Source: Bradyrhizobium canariense | GTDB taxonomy: Bacteria > Pseudomonadota > Alphaproteobacteria > Rhizobiales > Xanthobacteraceae | NCBI RefSeq assembly: GCF_018130465.1 | Contig: NZ_JAFCKJ010000002.1 | Coordinates: 186,001-250,000, forward strand | Length of the DNA stretch: 64,000 nucleotides | Reading direction: 5' to 3' | In this document: positions 53,808 through 63,372 of the stretch, one piece after another | Numbering within the stretch: the first letter of the stretch is position 1 | How the letters are laid out: the number at the start of each line of letters is the position of its first letter | Position numbers and translations under genes: made by a program | Notes under the pieces: generated by a model | The model's input: only the letters and a program-made list of their open reading frames with translations | Database searches by the model: none | Told to the model about the DNA's origin: nothing

Positions 53808-54662
53808 TCAATGCGTCGTCCGCAGCTCGCGCTCGCGCTGGATCACTTCGGTGGCGAGCCGCAAGTAAGCTTCGCTGCCGACGCATTTGAGATCGTAGAC
53901 CAGCACCGGCTTGCCGTAGGACGGCGCCTCCGAGATGCGCACGTTGCGCGGGATCATGGTCTTGTAGACCTTCTCGCCCATGAACTGTCGGACGTCGGCA
54001 ACGACCTGGTTCGAGAGATTGTTGCGCGAATCGAACATGGTCAGCACGATGCCGTGGATCGACAGGTTCGGATTGAGCGTCGAGCGCACCTGCTCCACCG
54101 TCTGGAGCAATTGCGATAGACCTTCGAGCGCGAAGAACTCGCACTGGAGCGGCACCAGGATCGCGTCCGAAGCCGCCATCGCGTTCACAGTGATCAAGTT
54201 GAGCGAGGGTGGACAGTCGATCAGCACGTAGGTGTAATCGGCGTCGGGCGAGACGTTGTTGTTGAGCGCGCTGATCGCGTCACGCAGCTTGTACGCACGA
54301 CCGGGCGTGGTGCCGAGCTCGAGCTCGAGGCCGGAGAGATCCATGGTCGAGGGCGCGATATGCAGCCGCGGCACTGCCGTCGACACCACCGCTTCTCGCA
54401 GGCTCGCCTCGCCCACCAGAACGTCATAGGTCGAGCAGGAGCGGTTGCGGCGATCGATGCCGAGGCCGGTCGAGGCGTTGCCCTGCGGATCGAGATCGAC
54501 GATCAGGACACGCTCGCCGATCGCCGCGAGCGCCGTGCCGAGATTGATCGCCGTGGTTGTTTTTCCCACGCCGCCTTTCTGATTCGCCAGCGCCAGAATG
54601 CGTGGATGGCCCTGCGGGACGGCAGTGGTCTGTTCTTGTTGCGGTTCGTCAATCACGCTCAT
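53808..54662 (-). CDS. parA: Chromosome partitioning ATPase ParA
   Basis: This is a 284-residue Walker-type ATPase that pulls ParB-parS complexes. LALANQKGGVGKTTTAINLGTALA is the deviant Walker A, VLIVDLDPQGNASTGLG is motif A', and YVLIDCPPSLNLITVNAM is Walker B. FDSRNNLSNQVVADVRQF and RISEAPSYGKPVLVYD are the usual later motifs. It is encoded 30 bases after rsmG on the minus strand, giving the order mnmG-rsmG-parA-parB. Confidence 0.97.
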   Translation of the reverse strand: MSVIDEPQQEQTTAVPQGHPRILALANQKGGVGKTTTAINLGTALAAIGERVLIVDLDPQGNASTGLGIDRRNRSCSTYDVLVGEASLREAVVSTAVPRLHIAPSTMDLSGLELELGTTPGRAYKLRDAISALNNNVSPDADYTYVLIDCPPSLNLITVNAMAASDAILVPLQCEFFALEGLSQLLQTVEQVRSTLNPNLSIHGIVLTMFDSRNNLSNQVVADVRQFMGEKVYKTMIPRNVRISEAPSYGKPVLVYDLKCVGSEAYLRLATEVIQRERELRTTH

Positions 54663-54692
54663 CGCAAATTCCCCACTTGACCCCTGAACGCC

Positions 54693-55466
54693 TCACCCGC
54701 GCCGTTCGACGGAAGCCAGCTCGACGATCCAACCGTCGCCTGTCCGGCTTTGGTGGAGCTGCGGCTGAATATTCCAATATTTAGTGGCTTCGGTCAATTC
54801 AGACTCTACATCTTGACCTTTGAGAAACAACGCCTTTGCGCCCTGCCGCATCAGCGGCTCCGCAAAGCCGATGAGTTGATGTAGCGGAGCCAGCGCACGC
54901 GCGGTGACGCAATCGACCGGGCCGGTGATTCTATCCACATTATCCCCGATCTCAGCGAGATGTACGACTCCCGGAGATGTAGTTACTCGGATGGCTTCGC
55001 GCAGGAAGGCCGCCTTCTTGGCGATTCGCTCGACCAGATGGACGCTGGCCCCAACCGTCCCCGCCATGGCGCAGGCCAGGACGACGCCGGGAAAGCCGCC
55101 GCCGCTGCCGAGGTCGGCCCAGCGTTTGGCCGACGGGGCGAGAGCGACGAGCTGAAGCGAGTCGGCGATGTGCCGGGTCCAGAGATGCGGCAACGTCGAG
55201 GGCGCGACGAGGTTGGTCTTGGCCTGCCACTCCCGGAGCAGTGCGATGTAGCGATCGAGCCGGGCTTCGGTTTCATGTGAAACGGACGTGAGCTTGAGCG
55301 CCGCAATCTTGTCGGCGGCGATGACCGAGTCCAAAGATCGATCGTTGGCGCTGGCCTTGTCGATCTTCGGTCTGGTCGGCGCCGGTTCGGGGCGACGACC
55401 GACGCCCTCACCCGCCGAGGGTTTTCCTGATGACGATCTGCCGCCGCCCGGCCCGCGCTGTTTCAC
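54693..55466 (-). CDS. rsmG: 16S rRNA (guanine-527-N7) methyltransferase RsmG
   Basis: This 257-residue SAM enzyme has SVSHETEARLDRYIALLREWQAKTNLVAPS, then DSLQLVALAPSAKRWADLGSGGGFPG (SAM site) and CVTARALAPLHQLIGFAEPL. The frame starts at GTG 55466, which lies inside a parS site, and has an extra Gly/Pro/Ser-rich leader of about 60 residues before the conserved VSHETE. A shorter product from an internal non-ATG start is possible. The SVSHETE codons contain a decayed parS copy. Confidence 0.93.
   Translation of the reverse strand: MKQRGPGGGRSSSGKPSAGEGVGRRPEPAPTRPKIDKASANDRSLDSVIAADKIAALKLTSVSHETEARLDRYIALLREWQAKTNLVAPSTLPHLWTRHIADSLQLVALAPSAKRWADLGSGGGFPGVVLACAMAGTVGASVHLVERIAKKAAFLREAIRVTTSPGVVHLAEIGDNVDRITGPVDCVTARALAPLHQLIGFAEPLMRQGAKALFLKGQDVESELTEATKYWNIQPQLHQSRTGDGWIVELASVERRG
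55270..55283. other. Degenerate parS inside rsmG
   Basis: GTTTCATGTGAAAC differs from the parS core GTTTCACGTGAAAC at one position. On the coding strand it reads GTTTCACATGAAAC, giving V-S-H-E-T; a perfect parS in this frame would give V-S-R-E-T. Confidence 0.65.
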
Positions 55467-55473
55467 GTGAAAC
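55460..55473. other. parS: parS site 1 (rsmG start region)
   Basis: GTTTCACGTGAAAC, perfect core of the ParB-binding palindrome, lies in the 9-base gap between mnmG and rsmG and overlaps the rsmG GTG. Confidence 0.95.
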
Positions 55474-55475
55474 GC

Positions 55476-57356
55476 CTATGCGATTGCTTTGGAAGTCTTC
55501 CGCGCTTCGCGGCGGAGATAGGCCGCGAGGATGCCGAGCGCCGCCGGCGTCATGCCGTCGATCCGGCCGGCCTGGCCAACGGTGAACGGCCGCGCCTTCT
55601 CCAACTTGGCCCTCACCTCATTGGAGAGACCGGGGACCTGCTGGTAATCGACTTCCGACAGTACCATCCCCTCGTCCCGCCTGAAGGCCTCCACATCGGC
55701 GCTCTGGCGCTCCAGATAGACGTCGTATTTCGCGTCGATCTCGAGATGGGTGGCAATGACGGAATCAATGGCCGAGAGTTCCGGCCAGATCGCACGGACC
55801 TGGCTCCAGCCGATGTCCGGATATGCCATCAGCTCGAAGGCCGACCGTCGCTGGCCGTCCCGGTTCAGGGACAGACCATGCTTGCCGGCCTCGTTCGGGG
55901 TGATTGTCAGCGACTTCGACAGCGCTCGAGCCGCATTGAGGGAGTCCATCTTGGCTCGATGATGCACGGTCCGGGCGCTCCCAACGCATCCGAGCGCAAT
56001 CCCCTTCTCGGTGAGGCGCTGATCTGCGTTGTCAGCCCGTAGCGTCAATCGGTACTCGGCCCGCGACGTGAACATCCGATAGGGTTCGCTGATCCCGCGG
56101 GTGACGAGGTCGTCGATCATCACCCCGAGATAGCCATCCGCCCGGTCGAATACGGTGAGCGCGGCGCCGCTCGCAGCGAGCGCGGCGTTCAGCCCGGCCA
56201 CGATGCCCTGGCCCGCAGCTTCCTCGTACCCGGTGGTGCCGTTGATCTGCCCGGCCAGGAACAGGCCGCGCAAACGCTTGGTCTGGAGGGTCGGATCGAG
56301 CTCCCGGGGATCGATGTGGTCGTATTCGATGGCATAGCCCGGCCGAACCATCTTCACCTGCTCGAGGCCGGGAATGGTTGCGAGGATGGCGAGCTGAACC
56401 TCCTCCGGCAGCGAAGTCGAGATACCGTTGGGATAGACGGTGCTGTCGTCGAGCCCTTCCGGCTCCAGGAAGATCTGGTGACCGTCGCGATCGCCGAAGC
56501 GAACGATCTTGTCCTCGATCGAGGGGCAATAGCGCGGTCCGGAGCTCTTGATCTGGCCGGAGTACATCGGGGAGCGATGGACATTGGCTCGGATCACCTC
56601 GTGGGTCGCGGGCGTGGTCCGGGTGATCCCGCACTGGATCTGCGGCGTCGTGATCCGCTTGGTCATCACCGAAAATGGCTCCGGAGGCTCGTCCCCCGGC
56701 TGCATTTCGACCGCCGACCAGTCGATCGTAGCCCCGTCCAGACGCGGCGGAGTCCCCGTCTTGAGCCGTCCAAGGGTGAACCCGGCGCGCTCGAAGGAGG
56801 TCGAAAGGCCCATCGCAGGCGCCTCTCCAACCCGGCCGGCCGGCCAGTTCTTCTCTCCAAGATGGATCAGACCGCGGAGGAAGGTGCCGGTGGTGACGAC
56901 GACAGCCCCTGCCCGAAGTTCGCGGCCATCTGCCAGGCGCAGGCCGACCACCCGTCCCTCGACCACGATCAGCTCGTCAGCCTCGCCTTCGACGACGGAA
57001 AGACCTTCGGTCTCCCGGATCGCGGCCTGCATCGCGGCGGCATAGAGCTTCCGGTCAGCCTGAGCGCGCGGACCACGGACTGCCGGGCCCTTACGGCGAT
57101 TGAGGACGCGAAATTGGATACCGCCGGCATCGCCGACCCGGCCCATCAGACCATCGAGCGCGTCGACCTCGCGAACCAGATGTCCCTTGCCGAGACCACC
57201 AATGGCAGGATTGCAGGACATCGCGCCGACGGTCGAGAAACGGTGCGTCACCAGAGCGGTCGCCGCACCCATCCGGGCAGAGGCCGCCGCGGCCTCACAG
57301 CCGGCGTGGCCGCCGCCAATCACGATGACGTCGAAGCTCTCTCGCTCTGTTCGCAT
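55476..57356 (-). CDS. mnmG: tRNA uridine-5-carboxymethylaminomethyl synthesis enzyme MnmG (GidA)
   Basis: This 626-residue FAD protein works with MnmE to modify U34 of tRNAs. The FAD motif is [21 protein letters not shown], followed by [23 protein letters not shown] and [30 protein letters not shown] and [17 protein letters not shown] are typical. The C-terminal helical domain ([19 protein letters not shown]) binds tRNA/MnmE. mnmE is upstream on the same strand across a gap that holds three parS sites. Confidence 0.97.
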   Translation of the reverse strand: MRTERESFDVIVIGGGHAGCEAAAASARMGAATALVTHRFSTVGAMSCNPAIGGLGKGHLVREVDALDGLMGRVGDAGGIQFRVLNRRKGPAVRGPRAQADRKLYAAAMQAAIRETEGLSVVEGEADELIVVEGRVVGLRLADGRELRAGAVVVTTGTFLRGLIHLGEKNWPAGRVGEAPAMGLSTSFERAGFTLGRLKTGTPPRLDGATIDWSAVEMQPGDEPPEPFSVMTKRITTPQIQCGITRTTPATHEVIRANVHRSPMYSGQIKSSGPRYCPSIEDKIVRFGDRDGHQIFLEPEGLDDSTVYPNGISTSLPEEVQLAILATIPGLEQVKMVRPGYAIEYDHIDPRELDPTLQTKRLRGLFLAGQINGTTGYEEAAGQGIVAGLNAALAASGAALTVFDRADGYLGVMIDDLVTRGISEPYRMFTSRAEYRLTLRADNADQRLTEKGIALGCVGSARTVHHRAKMDSLNAARALSKSLTITPNEAGKHGLSLNRDGQRRSAFELMAYPDIGWSQVRAIWPELSAIDSVIATHLEIDAKYDVYLERQSADVEAFRRDEGMVLSEVDYQQVPGLSNEVRAKLEKARPFTVGQAGRIDGMTPAALGILAAYLRREARKTSKAIA

Positions 57357-57414
57357 GGGCGGACTTCTAACTCAGAGGCCGGGAAGCCGGAAGTAGAAAC
57401 TGGGCGAGGCGGTT

Positions 57415-57428
57415 GTTTCACGTGAAAC
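57415..57428. other. parS: parS site 2
   Basis: GTTTCACGTGAAAC, perfect 14-base core, 59 bases upstream of the mnmG start. Confidence 0.95.
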
Positions 57429-57463
57429 GGGGCAAGGGAGGACAAGGGGGCCAAAATGTTTTT

Positions 57464-57491
57464 CGCGAAAACAACCCCATGCACAGTAGAA
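57464..57491. repeat. 28-base dispersed repeat, copy 2
   Basis: It is identical over 28 bases to 14847-14874. It begins CGCGAAAACAACCCCATGCA and is preceded here by TTTTT, forming TTTTCGCGAAAA. Confidence 0.85.
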
Positions 57492-57701
57492 TGGTCCTTG
57501 GAATGACTAGCATTTTTTAGTGCGACAAAACGGGGTTCGCGAAGGGAAAAGGCGTGGACCGGGGCGTTCAGCGCTTGGACACGGTCCGCTGATCGGAAAC
57601 GCGATGAGATCGTCCGCACCCGCTCCTTAAGCCGCTGCCGGTCGTGCAGCGAGTTCAGATCCCCGCGCGTCCCGGCGAACCTCCGGCTGATCGAGACCAG
57701 T

Positions 57702-57715
57702 GTTTCACGTGAAAC
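57702..57715. other. parS: parS site 3
   Basis: It is the centre of the full 16-base palindrome TGTTTCACGTGAAACA (57701-57716), the best parS match in the window. Confidence 0.97.
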
Positions 57716-57732
57716 ACCCGGGAACCGCGCGT

Positions 57733-57746
57733 GTTTCACGTGAAAC
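57733..57746. other. parS: parS site 4
   Basis: GTTTCACGTGAAAC, perfect core, with its centre 31 bases (about three helical turns) from site 3. Confidence 0.95.
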
Positions 57747-57791
57747 GACAAGAAGTGGAACAAAGGCTAATTCTACAATGAAGAACTAGCG

Positions 57792-59150
57792 CTACTTTCC
57801 GATACAGAATTTCTGGAAAATGGCCCCCAGGACGTCCTCGACATCCACCCGACCCAACAGCCGACCCAAAGCATAGGCGGCAGCACGCAGCTCCTCGGCG
57901 GCAAGCTCCTCGCCCTCTTCTACTAGCTCCAGACTCCGGCGCAAGCTGTCCGATGCTTGCCGTAGCAGATCCCGCTGGCGGGCCCGGGTCACCAATGCGC
58001 CCTCGGTCGTTCCGAAGAAGTCGGCGGCGAATTTCACCAGGGCATCGACCAACTCGGGAATGCCGTCCCCCCGGCTCGCCGCGATTCCGAACTCAGCGCG
58101 CCGCCCGACGTCCTCGACCCCGCTGAGATCGATCTTGTTGCGCACGATCCAGACCGAGCCGCCGGCGGGACTGCTTCCGTTGCCGGACTTCCCCAGCAAC
58201 GGCAGCGCCTCCGGATCGACAGCGCGCCCACCCTCCACCAGCCATAACACGAGGTCGGCGTCCTCGGCTCGCGCTCGCGCCCGGCGTACACCCTCCTGCT
58301 CAACCGGATCATCGGTCTCGCGAATGCCAGCGGTATCGATCACCGTGACGGGATAGCCATCGAGATCGAGCTGCACCTCGATCACATCGCGCGTCGTGCC
58401 GGCATGCGGCGAGACGATCGCGACGTCGCGGCGCGCGAGCTGGTTGATCAGCGTCGACTTGCCGACATTCGGCTCGCCCGCGATCGCAACCACCAGGCCG
58501 TCGCGCAAACGTTCAGCTTGTCCTTGTGCCGCAAGGACTTCTGCGATTTCGTCGTGCAGCGCACTGATCGCCTTGATCGCAGGCGCCATCAACTCGGCCG
58601 GCACATCGCCCTCGTCGGAGAAATCGATGCCGGCCTCGATCAAGGCCGAGGCCTCGATGATGCGGTCGCGCCAGTCGCGCGCGCGATTGCCCAGGAGGCC
58701 CTGCAACTGCCGTAGCGCCTGGCGGCGCTGGCGGTCGGTATCGGCATGAATGAGATCGTCGAGGCCCTCCGCCTCGGTCAGATCGAGCTTGCCGTTCTCG
58801 AAAGCACGCCGTGTGAACTCGCCGGGCTCGGCGGCCCGCATATTCGGAATTACGGAAATAGCGGAGAAGAGTGCGGCCAGCACCGCGCGGCCGCCATGGA
58901 CGTGAAATTCGGCGACGTCCTCGCCGGTCGCGCTGGCCGGCCCCGGAAACCACAGCACCACCGCGTCGTCGATGGGCTGGCCCACGCCGTCCTGAACCAG
59001 CCGACGACTGGCCTGCCTCGGCGCCGGCAGCTTGCCCGCCAGCGTCGTCAGCACCAGGCTGGCACATGGCCCGGAGACGCGCACCACCGCGAGCGCGCTC
59101 GGCGGACGGCCGGACGACAGCGCAAAGATGGTGTGGTCTCGCGGATGCAT
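57792..59150 (-). CDS. mnmE: tRNA modification GTPase MnmE (TrmE)
   Basis: This is a 452-residue G-protein partner of MnmG for cmnm5U34 modification. The N-terminal folate-binding domain begins [21 protein letters not shown]. The helical domain holds the G domain with [34 protein letters not shown] (G1-G2), [13 protein letters not shown] (G3) and NKIDLSG (G4). It ends with the conserved Cys motif FCIGK. The N-terminus is preceded by about 310 bases of AT-rich DNA, likely holding its promoter. Confidence 0.97.
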   Translation of the reverse strand: MHPRDHTIFALSSGRPPSALAVVRVSGPCASLVLTTLAGKLPAPRQASRRLVQDGVGQPIDDAVVLWFPGPASATGEDVAEFHVHGGRAVLAALFSAISVIPNMRAAEPGEFTRRAFENGKLDLTEAEGLDDLIHADTDRQRRQALRQLQGLLGNRARDWRDRIIEASALIEAGIDFSDEGDVPAELMAPAIKAISALHDEIAEVLAAQGQAERLRDGLVVAIAGEPNVGKSTLINQLARRDVAIVSPHAGTTRDVIEVQLDLDGYPVTVIDTAGIRETDDPVEQEGVRRARARAEDADLVLWLVEGGRAVDPEALPLLGKSGNGSSPAGGSVWIVRNKIDLSGVEDVGRRAEFGIAASRGDGIPELVDALVKFAADFFGTTEGALVTRARQRDLLRQASDSLRRSLELVEEGEELAAEELRAAAYALGRLLGRVDVEDVLGAIFQKFCIGK

Positions 59151-59411
59151 GGCCTATTTGTCCGGCTGAAGGGAAAAAGGCAAACGTCCGTTTCAGCTGA
59201 CGGATCGCGTGATTTTGCTGCACCAATTCCCGCAGCAAAATCCATATTGCAACGCAGTATATCCGCAGCCGCTTGCTGCGAAAATTACTCGCCACCGATT
59301 GTGAAATACTCCAACGTCAATATATTTCTTAGTTATATCAATAGCTTACGAAAAATCCGGTCCAATCGACAAACGCCTCACCATGCTGCAGCTATGCTGC
59401 AACAAGGCCGC
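59151..59411. other. AT-rich intergenic region upstream of mnmE
   Basis: This is 261 bases without a gene. The stretch 59290-59345 is strongly AT-rich (ATATATTTCTTAGTTATAT) and contains likely promoter elements for mnmE on the minus strand. The inverted pair GATTTTGCTGC and GCAGCAAAATC (59209-59242) forms a stable hairpin. Confidence 0.5.
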
Positions 59412-59437
59412 ACAAAAAAGGGCGCCCGAAGGCGCCC
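59412..59437 (-). terminator. Rho-independent terminator of the rho gene
   Basis: Read on the minus strand: stem GGGCGCC, loop TTCG, stem GGCGCCC, then TTTTTT. It begins 25 bases after the rho stop, and its TTCG tetraloop gives an unusually stable hairpin. Confidence 0.92.
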
Positions 59438-59462
59438 CTCTCATCCCATGCTGCACCCTGGA

Positions 59463-60728
59463 TCAGGTGTTCATCGAGTCGAAGAACTCGGAATTGCTCT
59501 TGGTCGAGCGCAGCTTGTCGAGCAGGAAGTCGATTCCGTCCATCGTACCCATCGGGTTCAGGATGCGGCGAAGCACGTACATCTTCTTCAGGACCACCGG
59601 ATCCGTGATCAGCTCCTCCTTGCGCGTGCCGGAACGCGAAATGTCGATCGCCGGGAAGGTCCGCTTGTCCGAAACCTTGCGGTCGAGGATCAGTTCGGAG
59701 TTACCGGTGCCCTTGAACTCTTCGAAGATGACTTCGTCCATGCGGCTGCCGGTATCAACCAGCGCGGTCGCGATGATCGTCAGCGAGCCGCCCTCTTCGA
59801 TGTTGCGGGCAGCGCCGAAGAAGCGCTTCGGCCGCTGCAGCGCGTTGGCGTCGACACCGCCGGTCAGCACCTTGCCCGATGACGGCACCACGGTGTTGTA
59901 GGCGCGGCCGAGGCGGGTGATGGAGTCCAGCAGGATCACGACGTCGCGGCCATGCTCGACCAGACGCTTGGCCTTCTCGATCACCATCTCGGCGACCTGA
60001 ACGTGGCGCACCGCCGGCTCGTCGAAGGTCGAGGAGACCACCTCGCCCTTCACCGAGCGCTGCATGTCCGTGACTTCTTCCGGACGTTCGTCGATCAAGA
60101 GCACGATCAGATAGCACTCGGGATGATTATGCGCGATCGAGTGCGCGATATTCTGCATCAGCACGGTTTTACCCGTGCGCGGCGGCGCGACGATCAGCGC
60201 GCGCTGGCCCTTACCGATCGGCGCGACGATGTCGATCACCCTTGCAGACAGGTCTTTCCGCGTCGGGTCGTCGATTTCCATGCGGAAGCGCTGATTCGGA
60301 AACAGCGGCGTGAGGTTGTCGAAATTGACCTTGTGCTTGGCCTTTTCCGGATCCTCGAAATTGAGCGTGTTGACCTTCAGCAGCGCAAAGTAACGCTCGC
60401 CCTCTTTCGGGCTGCGGATGTGGCCTTCGATGGTGTCGCCGGTGCGCAGGCCAAAACGCCGGATCTGCGAGGGCGAAACGTAAATGTCGTCCGGGCCCGG
60501 CAGATAATTCGCATCGGGTGAGCGGAGAAAGCCGAAGCCGTCGGAGAGCACCTCGACGACGCCCTCGCCGACGATGTCGGTCTCGGCGAGCGCAAGCTGC
60601 TTGAGGATGGCGAACAGCAGCTCCTGCTTGCGCATGGTGCTGGCATTCTCGACCCCGTTCTCTTCCGCGAACGAGACGAGCTCGGCCGGCGTCTTCGACT
60701 TGAGGTCCTGGAGTTTGATTTCCCGCAT
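59463..60728 (-). CDS. rho: Transcription termination factor Rho
   Basis: This is a 421-residue hexameric RNA helicase. The N-terminal helical lead [28 protein letters not shown] and the cold-shock-like RNA-binding fold ([35 protein letters not shown]) precede the ATPase core. That core has Walker [16 protein letters not shown], Walker [19 protein letters not shown]-loop [14 protein letters not shown] and R-loop [14 protein letters not shown]. It lies between hemJ and mnmE as in related genomes. Confidence 0.98.
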   Translation of the reverse strand: MREIKLQDLKSKTPAELVSFAEENGVENASTMRKQELLFAILKQLALAETDIVGEGVVEVLSDGFGFLRSPDANYLPGPDDIYVSPSQIRRFGLRTGDTIEGHIRSPKEGERYFALLKVNTLNFEDPEKAKHKVNFDNLTPLFPNQRFRMEIDDPTRKDLSARVIDIVAPIGKGQRALIVAPPRTGKTVLMQNIAHSIAHNHPECYLIVLLIDERPEEVTDMQRSVKGEVVSSTFDEPAVRHVQVAEMVIEKAKRLVEHGRDVVILLDSITRLGRAYNTVVPSSGKVLTGGVDANALQRPKRFFGAARNIEEGGSLTIIATALVDTGSRMDEVIFEEFKGTGNSELILDRKVSDKRTFPAIDISRSGTRKEELITDPVVLKKMYVLRRILNPMGTMDGIDFLLDKLRSTKSNSEFFDSMNT

Positions 60729-60975
60729 TGGGGTGGTCCTGTGGGGTAACCTGGGGAGGGGGTGCGAGGAGGCTCTGAAATGCGGACGCGAGAAGGCAAG
60801 GTCCGCAGGTCTGGCAAGGAGAGCGCCGGTGAGGCTTCAAACCTGATGGGGTGTCCGGCCTCTGGAAAGCTCAGACACAACCACATCCGCCTGCGTTGGG
60901 TGGGATGTCACCAATATAGAAAATCGCCTCACACTCCGCAAGCAGAAGCGCTGAGCGATCATTCGCGATCCTTGC

Positions 60976-61410
60976 CTAGAACGGCTTCACGATCACCATG
61001 ATGACGATCAAGATCATCAAGGCAGTCGGTACCTCATTGATAATCCGATAGAATTTCTGGCTCCGGGGGCGCCGGTCCGCGGCGAAATCCTTCAACCAGC
61101 GCGAAAAAAAGCCGTGGACCGCTGACATCGCCAGGACCAGTGCCAATTTTACGTGCAACCAGCCGAAGGTGAACCAATGGCCGGCCCAGGCGAGATAGAG
61201 CCCGGCGAGCCAGGTGACGATCATGGCGGGGTTGATGATCGCCTTGAGCAGGCGCCGTTCCATGATCTTGAACGTTTCCGACTGCTTCGAGCCGATCTCG
61301 GCCTCGCAGTGATAAACGAACAGCCGTGGCAGGTAGAGCATGCCCGCCATCCAGGAGATGACGGCGATCACATGCAGCGCCTTGATCCAGAGATAGACGT
61401 CTTCGAACAT
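60976..61410 (-). CDS. hemJ: Protoporphyrinogen IX oxidase HemJ
   Basis: This 144-residue inner-membrane protein has four helices and performs the penultimate heme step in bacteria lacking HemG/HemY. Conserved residues are in YLWIKALHVIAVISWMAGMLYLPRLFVYH (His in helix 1), INPAMIVTWLAGLYLA, WLHVKLALVLAMSAVHGFF and a final RIINEVPTALMILIVIMVIVKPF. The 247-base gap to rho holds no hemE or hemH, which are found at the corresponding place in Caulobacter. Confidence 0.93.
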   Translation of the reverse strand: MFEDVYLWIKALHVIAVISWMAGMLYLPRLFVYHCEAEIGSKQSETFKIMERRLLKAIINPAMIVTWLAGLYLAWAGHWFTFGWLHVKLALVLAMSAVHGFFSRWLKDFAADRRPRSQKFYRIINEVPTALMILIVIMVIVKPF

Positions 61411-61869
61411 GTCCTGCGTCCGGATTGCTGCCCAGCCGAGGGGGAATGCTGGGGATAGTAAGAACTCGTTAAGGTCTTACCTGCACACATATCCGTCCGT
61501 AGCGCCCTTCTCAAATAAGAATCTTAGATTCTTAAGGTTTGAGTCTATGTGACGGTGAATTGGACTCACACAATTCTGTCCGCCCGTTCCCACGCGCTTG
61601 TTCACATCCATCAACATATACCTGATCGCACTGGCCGCTTTCGATAAGTCGGCCAGCTTCAAAGGCTTGCGCGTTTCTGTCGGCAGCTTATCAAGAGGGT
61701 TATCGACACAATCCCGCTTCCCTTTCGACAGGGCATCGAACTTGTTCTCACGCGCAGTGGTGTGAAGAAAATTGGCAGTTGTCCCGCCCCCGGTGTCGCA
61801 CATCCCTTTCCGAGGGGTTAAGCTTCACAGTAATCCACAAACCACACCGCCTTCATACAAAGGGCTTTT
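61411..61869. other. oriC: Candidate chromosomal replication origin (oriC) region
   Basis: This 459-base gap lies between hemJ (minus) and the PPSR gene (plus), the position of Cori in Caulobacter (next to its DUF299 gene). It is lower in GC than its surroundings. It contains near-DnaA boxes TTATCGACA (61700), TAATCCACA (61831) and TTGTTCACA (61598), each one or two bases from TTATCCACA. An AT-rich dyad TAAGAATC-TTA-GATTCTTA (61516-61534) and TTAA motifs add to the signal. An ORF of 108 codons also spans it (see rejected). Confidence 0.55.
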
Positions 61870-62709
61870 GTGCCGACCTCGAACAATTATTTCCATCTGC
61901 ACCTCGTCTCCGACTCCACCGGCGAGACGCTGATCACGGTCGCGCGTGCCGTTGCCGCCCAGTACGCCAACGTCACCCCGGTCGAGCACGTCTACCCGCT
62001 GGTGCGCAGCCAGAAGCAGCTCGATCGCGTGCTCGACGAGATCGAGGAAGCGCCGGGAATCGTGCTGTTCACGCTGCTCGAAAAGGACCTGGTCTCCAGG
62101 CTCGAGGACAAGTGCAAAGGGATCAATGTTCCCAGCCTGTCGATCATCGGCCCGGTGATGCAATTGTTCGAGGCGTATCTCGGAGCTGCCACGACCGGCC
62201 GAGTCGGCGCCCAGCACGTGCTCAATGCCGAATACTTCAAGCGCATCGACGCGTTGAACTACACGATGATTCATGATGACGGCCAGCATGTCGAGGGGCT
62301 CAACGACGCGGACGTTGTGCTCGTCGGTGTCTCCCGCACCTCCAAGACACCGACGTCGATTTATCTCGCCAATCGCGGCATCCGCACCGCCAACGTGCCG
62401 CTGGTTCCGGGCATTCCGGTTCCCTCGCAGTTGGAGACGTTGACGCGACCGCTGGTGGTGAGCTTGCATGCGACGCCGGAACGCTTGATCCAGGTGCGCC
62501 AGAACCGCCTGCTCTCCATGGGCGCCGATTCCGGCAGCGACACCTATATCGACAGGCAGTCAGTCGCCGAGGAGGTCGCATTTGCCCGCAAGCTCAGCGC
62601 CAAGCACGATTGGCCGCTGCTCGACGTCACGCGGCGCTCGATCGAGGAAACCGCCGCGGCGATCATGAAACTCTACAGCGATCGCCAGCGTAACCGGCCT
62701 TCTGAATAG
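61870..62709 (+). CDS. Pyruvate, phosphate dikinase/PEP synthase regulatory protein (PPSR, DUF299)
   Basis: This 279-residue bifunctional kinase/phosphorylase acts on PEP synthase or PPDK with ADP/Pi. It has [23 protein letters not shown] at the N-terminus, [20 protein letters not shown], and the P-loop-like [24 protein letters not shown] 61870 is the start ([15 protein letters not shown]) after AGGGC. In Caulobacter the homologue is the first gene after Cori, which fits the candidate origin directly upstream. maf follows on the same strand. Confidence 0.95.
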   Translation: MPTSNNYFHLHLVSDSTGETLITVARAVAAQYANVTPVEHVYPLVRSQKQLDRVLDEIEEAPGIVLFTLLEKDLVSRLEDKCKGINVPSLSIIGPVMQLFEAYLGAATTGRVGAQHVLNAEYFKRIDALNYTMIHDDGQHVEGLNDADVVLVGVSRTSKTPTSIYLANRGIRTANVPLVPGIPVPSQLETLTRPLVVSLHATPERLIQVRQNRLLSMGADSGSDTYIDRQSVAEEVAFARKLSAKHDWPLLDVTRRSIEETAAAIMKLYSDRQRNRPSE

Positions 62710-62740
62710 TCTCGGGAATAGTTTTAGGAATAATTTTGCG

Positions 62741-63349
62741 ATGGGTCTGTGGCTCGGAAAATCTTCGTTGATCCTGGCCTCGCAGAGCAGTGCGCGAAAG
62801 ATGCTGTTGGCCAATGCCGGGCTCGAGTTCAAGGCGATCACGGCTGATATCGACGAGCGCGGTATCCAAGCCGCCTCCGGCCTTTCGAGTCCGCGCGAGA
62901 TCGCCCTGCTGCTGGCGCGCGAAAAGGCCAAGGCAGTCTCGGCCCATTACGCCGGAAGCTACGTCATCGGTGCGGATCAAACGCTGGCGCTTGGCGATCG
63001 CCTCTTCAACAAGCCTGCGGGGCGCCTCCAGGCGTTGGCACAGCTGCGCGATCTCTCCGGCCATAGCCATGAGCTGAATTCCGCCGTGACGATAGCACGC
63101 GATGGTGAGATCATCTTCGAGGACGTTTCGGTCGCCCGCCTCTCCATGCGGCAGATGACCGACGCCGAGCTTTCGGCCTATCTCGACACCGCCGGCGATG
63201 CCGTCACCACCAGCGTCGGTGGCTATCAGCTCGAAAGCCTGGGTATCCACTTGTTCGAGCGTATCGAGGGCGACCACTTCACCATTCTCGGCCTGCCGTT
63301 GCTGCCGCTGCTTGCATTCCTGCGGCGCGAACAGCTAATTGCGGTGTGA
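62741..63349 (+). CDS. maf: Maf family nucleotide pyrophosphatase
   Basis: This is a 202-residue nucleotide-hydrolysing housecleaning protein. It has [21 protein letters not shown] (S/T-R-x-x-L signature), the catalytic Asp in [20 protein letters not shown], and [31 protein letters not shown]. It may act on modified pyrimidine or dTTP/UTP-type nucleotides. Its stop TGA 63347-63349 overlaps in-frame starts of coaE, so translation is coupled. In Caulobacter an aroE gene sits between maf and coaE; it is absent here. Confidence 0.95.
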   Translation: MGLWLGKSSLILASQSSARKMLLANAGLEFKAITADIDERGIQAASGLSSPREIALLLAREKAKAVSAHYAGSYVIGADQTLALGDRLFNKPAGRLQALAQLRDLSGHSHELNSAVTIARDGEIIFEDVSVARLSMRQMTDAELSAYLDTAGDAVTTSVGGYQLESLGIHLFERIEGDHFTILGLPLLPLLAFLRREQLIAV

Positions 63350-63372
63350 ATGGCAGATATGGCTGGGCGCTG

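Larger units (their letters stand above)
57357..57791. other. parS-rich gap between mnmG and mnmE
   Basis: This 435-base region has no convincing gene. It carries three perfect parS cores (57415, 57702, 57733) and the 28-base dispersed repeat. A minus-strand ORF of 147 codons spans much of it but only reads parS in frame (VSRET, FHVKH), so I do not call it. Confidence 0.7.

Noticed and set aside
57320-57763. Minus-strand ORF across the parS gap
   Set aside because: Its only recognisable segments are parS read in frame (VSRET, FHVKH); no ribosome site or homologue.
61477-61803. Minus-strand ORF of 108 codons in the gap between hemJ and PPSR
   Set aside because: Its composition is lower in GC than the genes around it, it has no family I recognise, and it overlaps the candidate oriC with its near-DnaA boxes. 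It could still be a small gene; conservation of the frame in relatives would decide.
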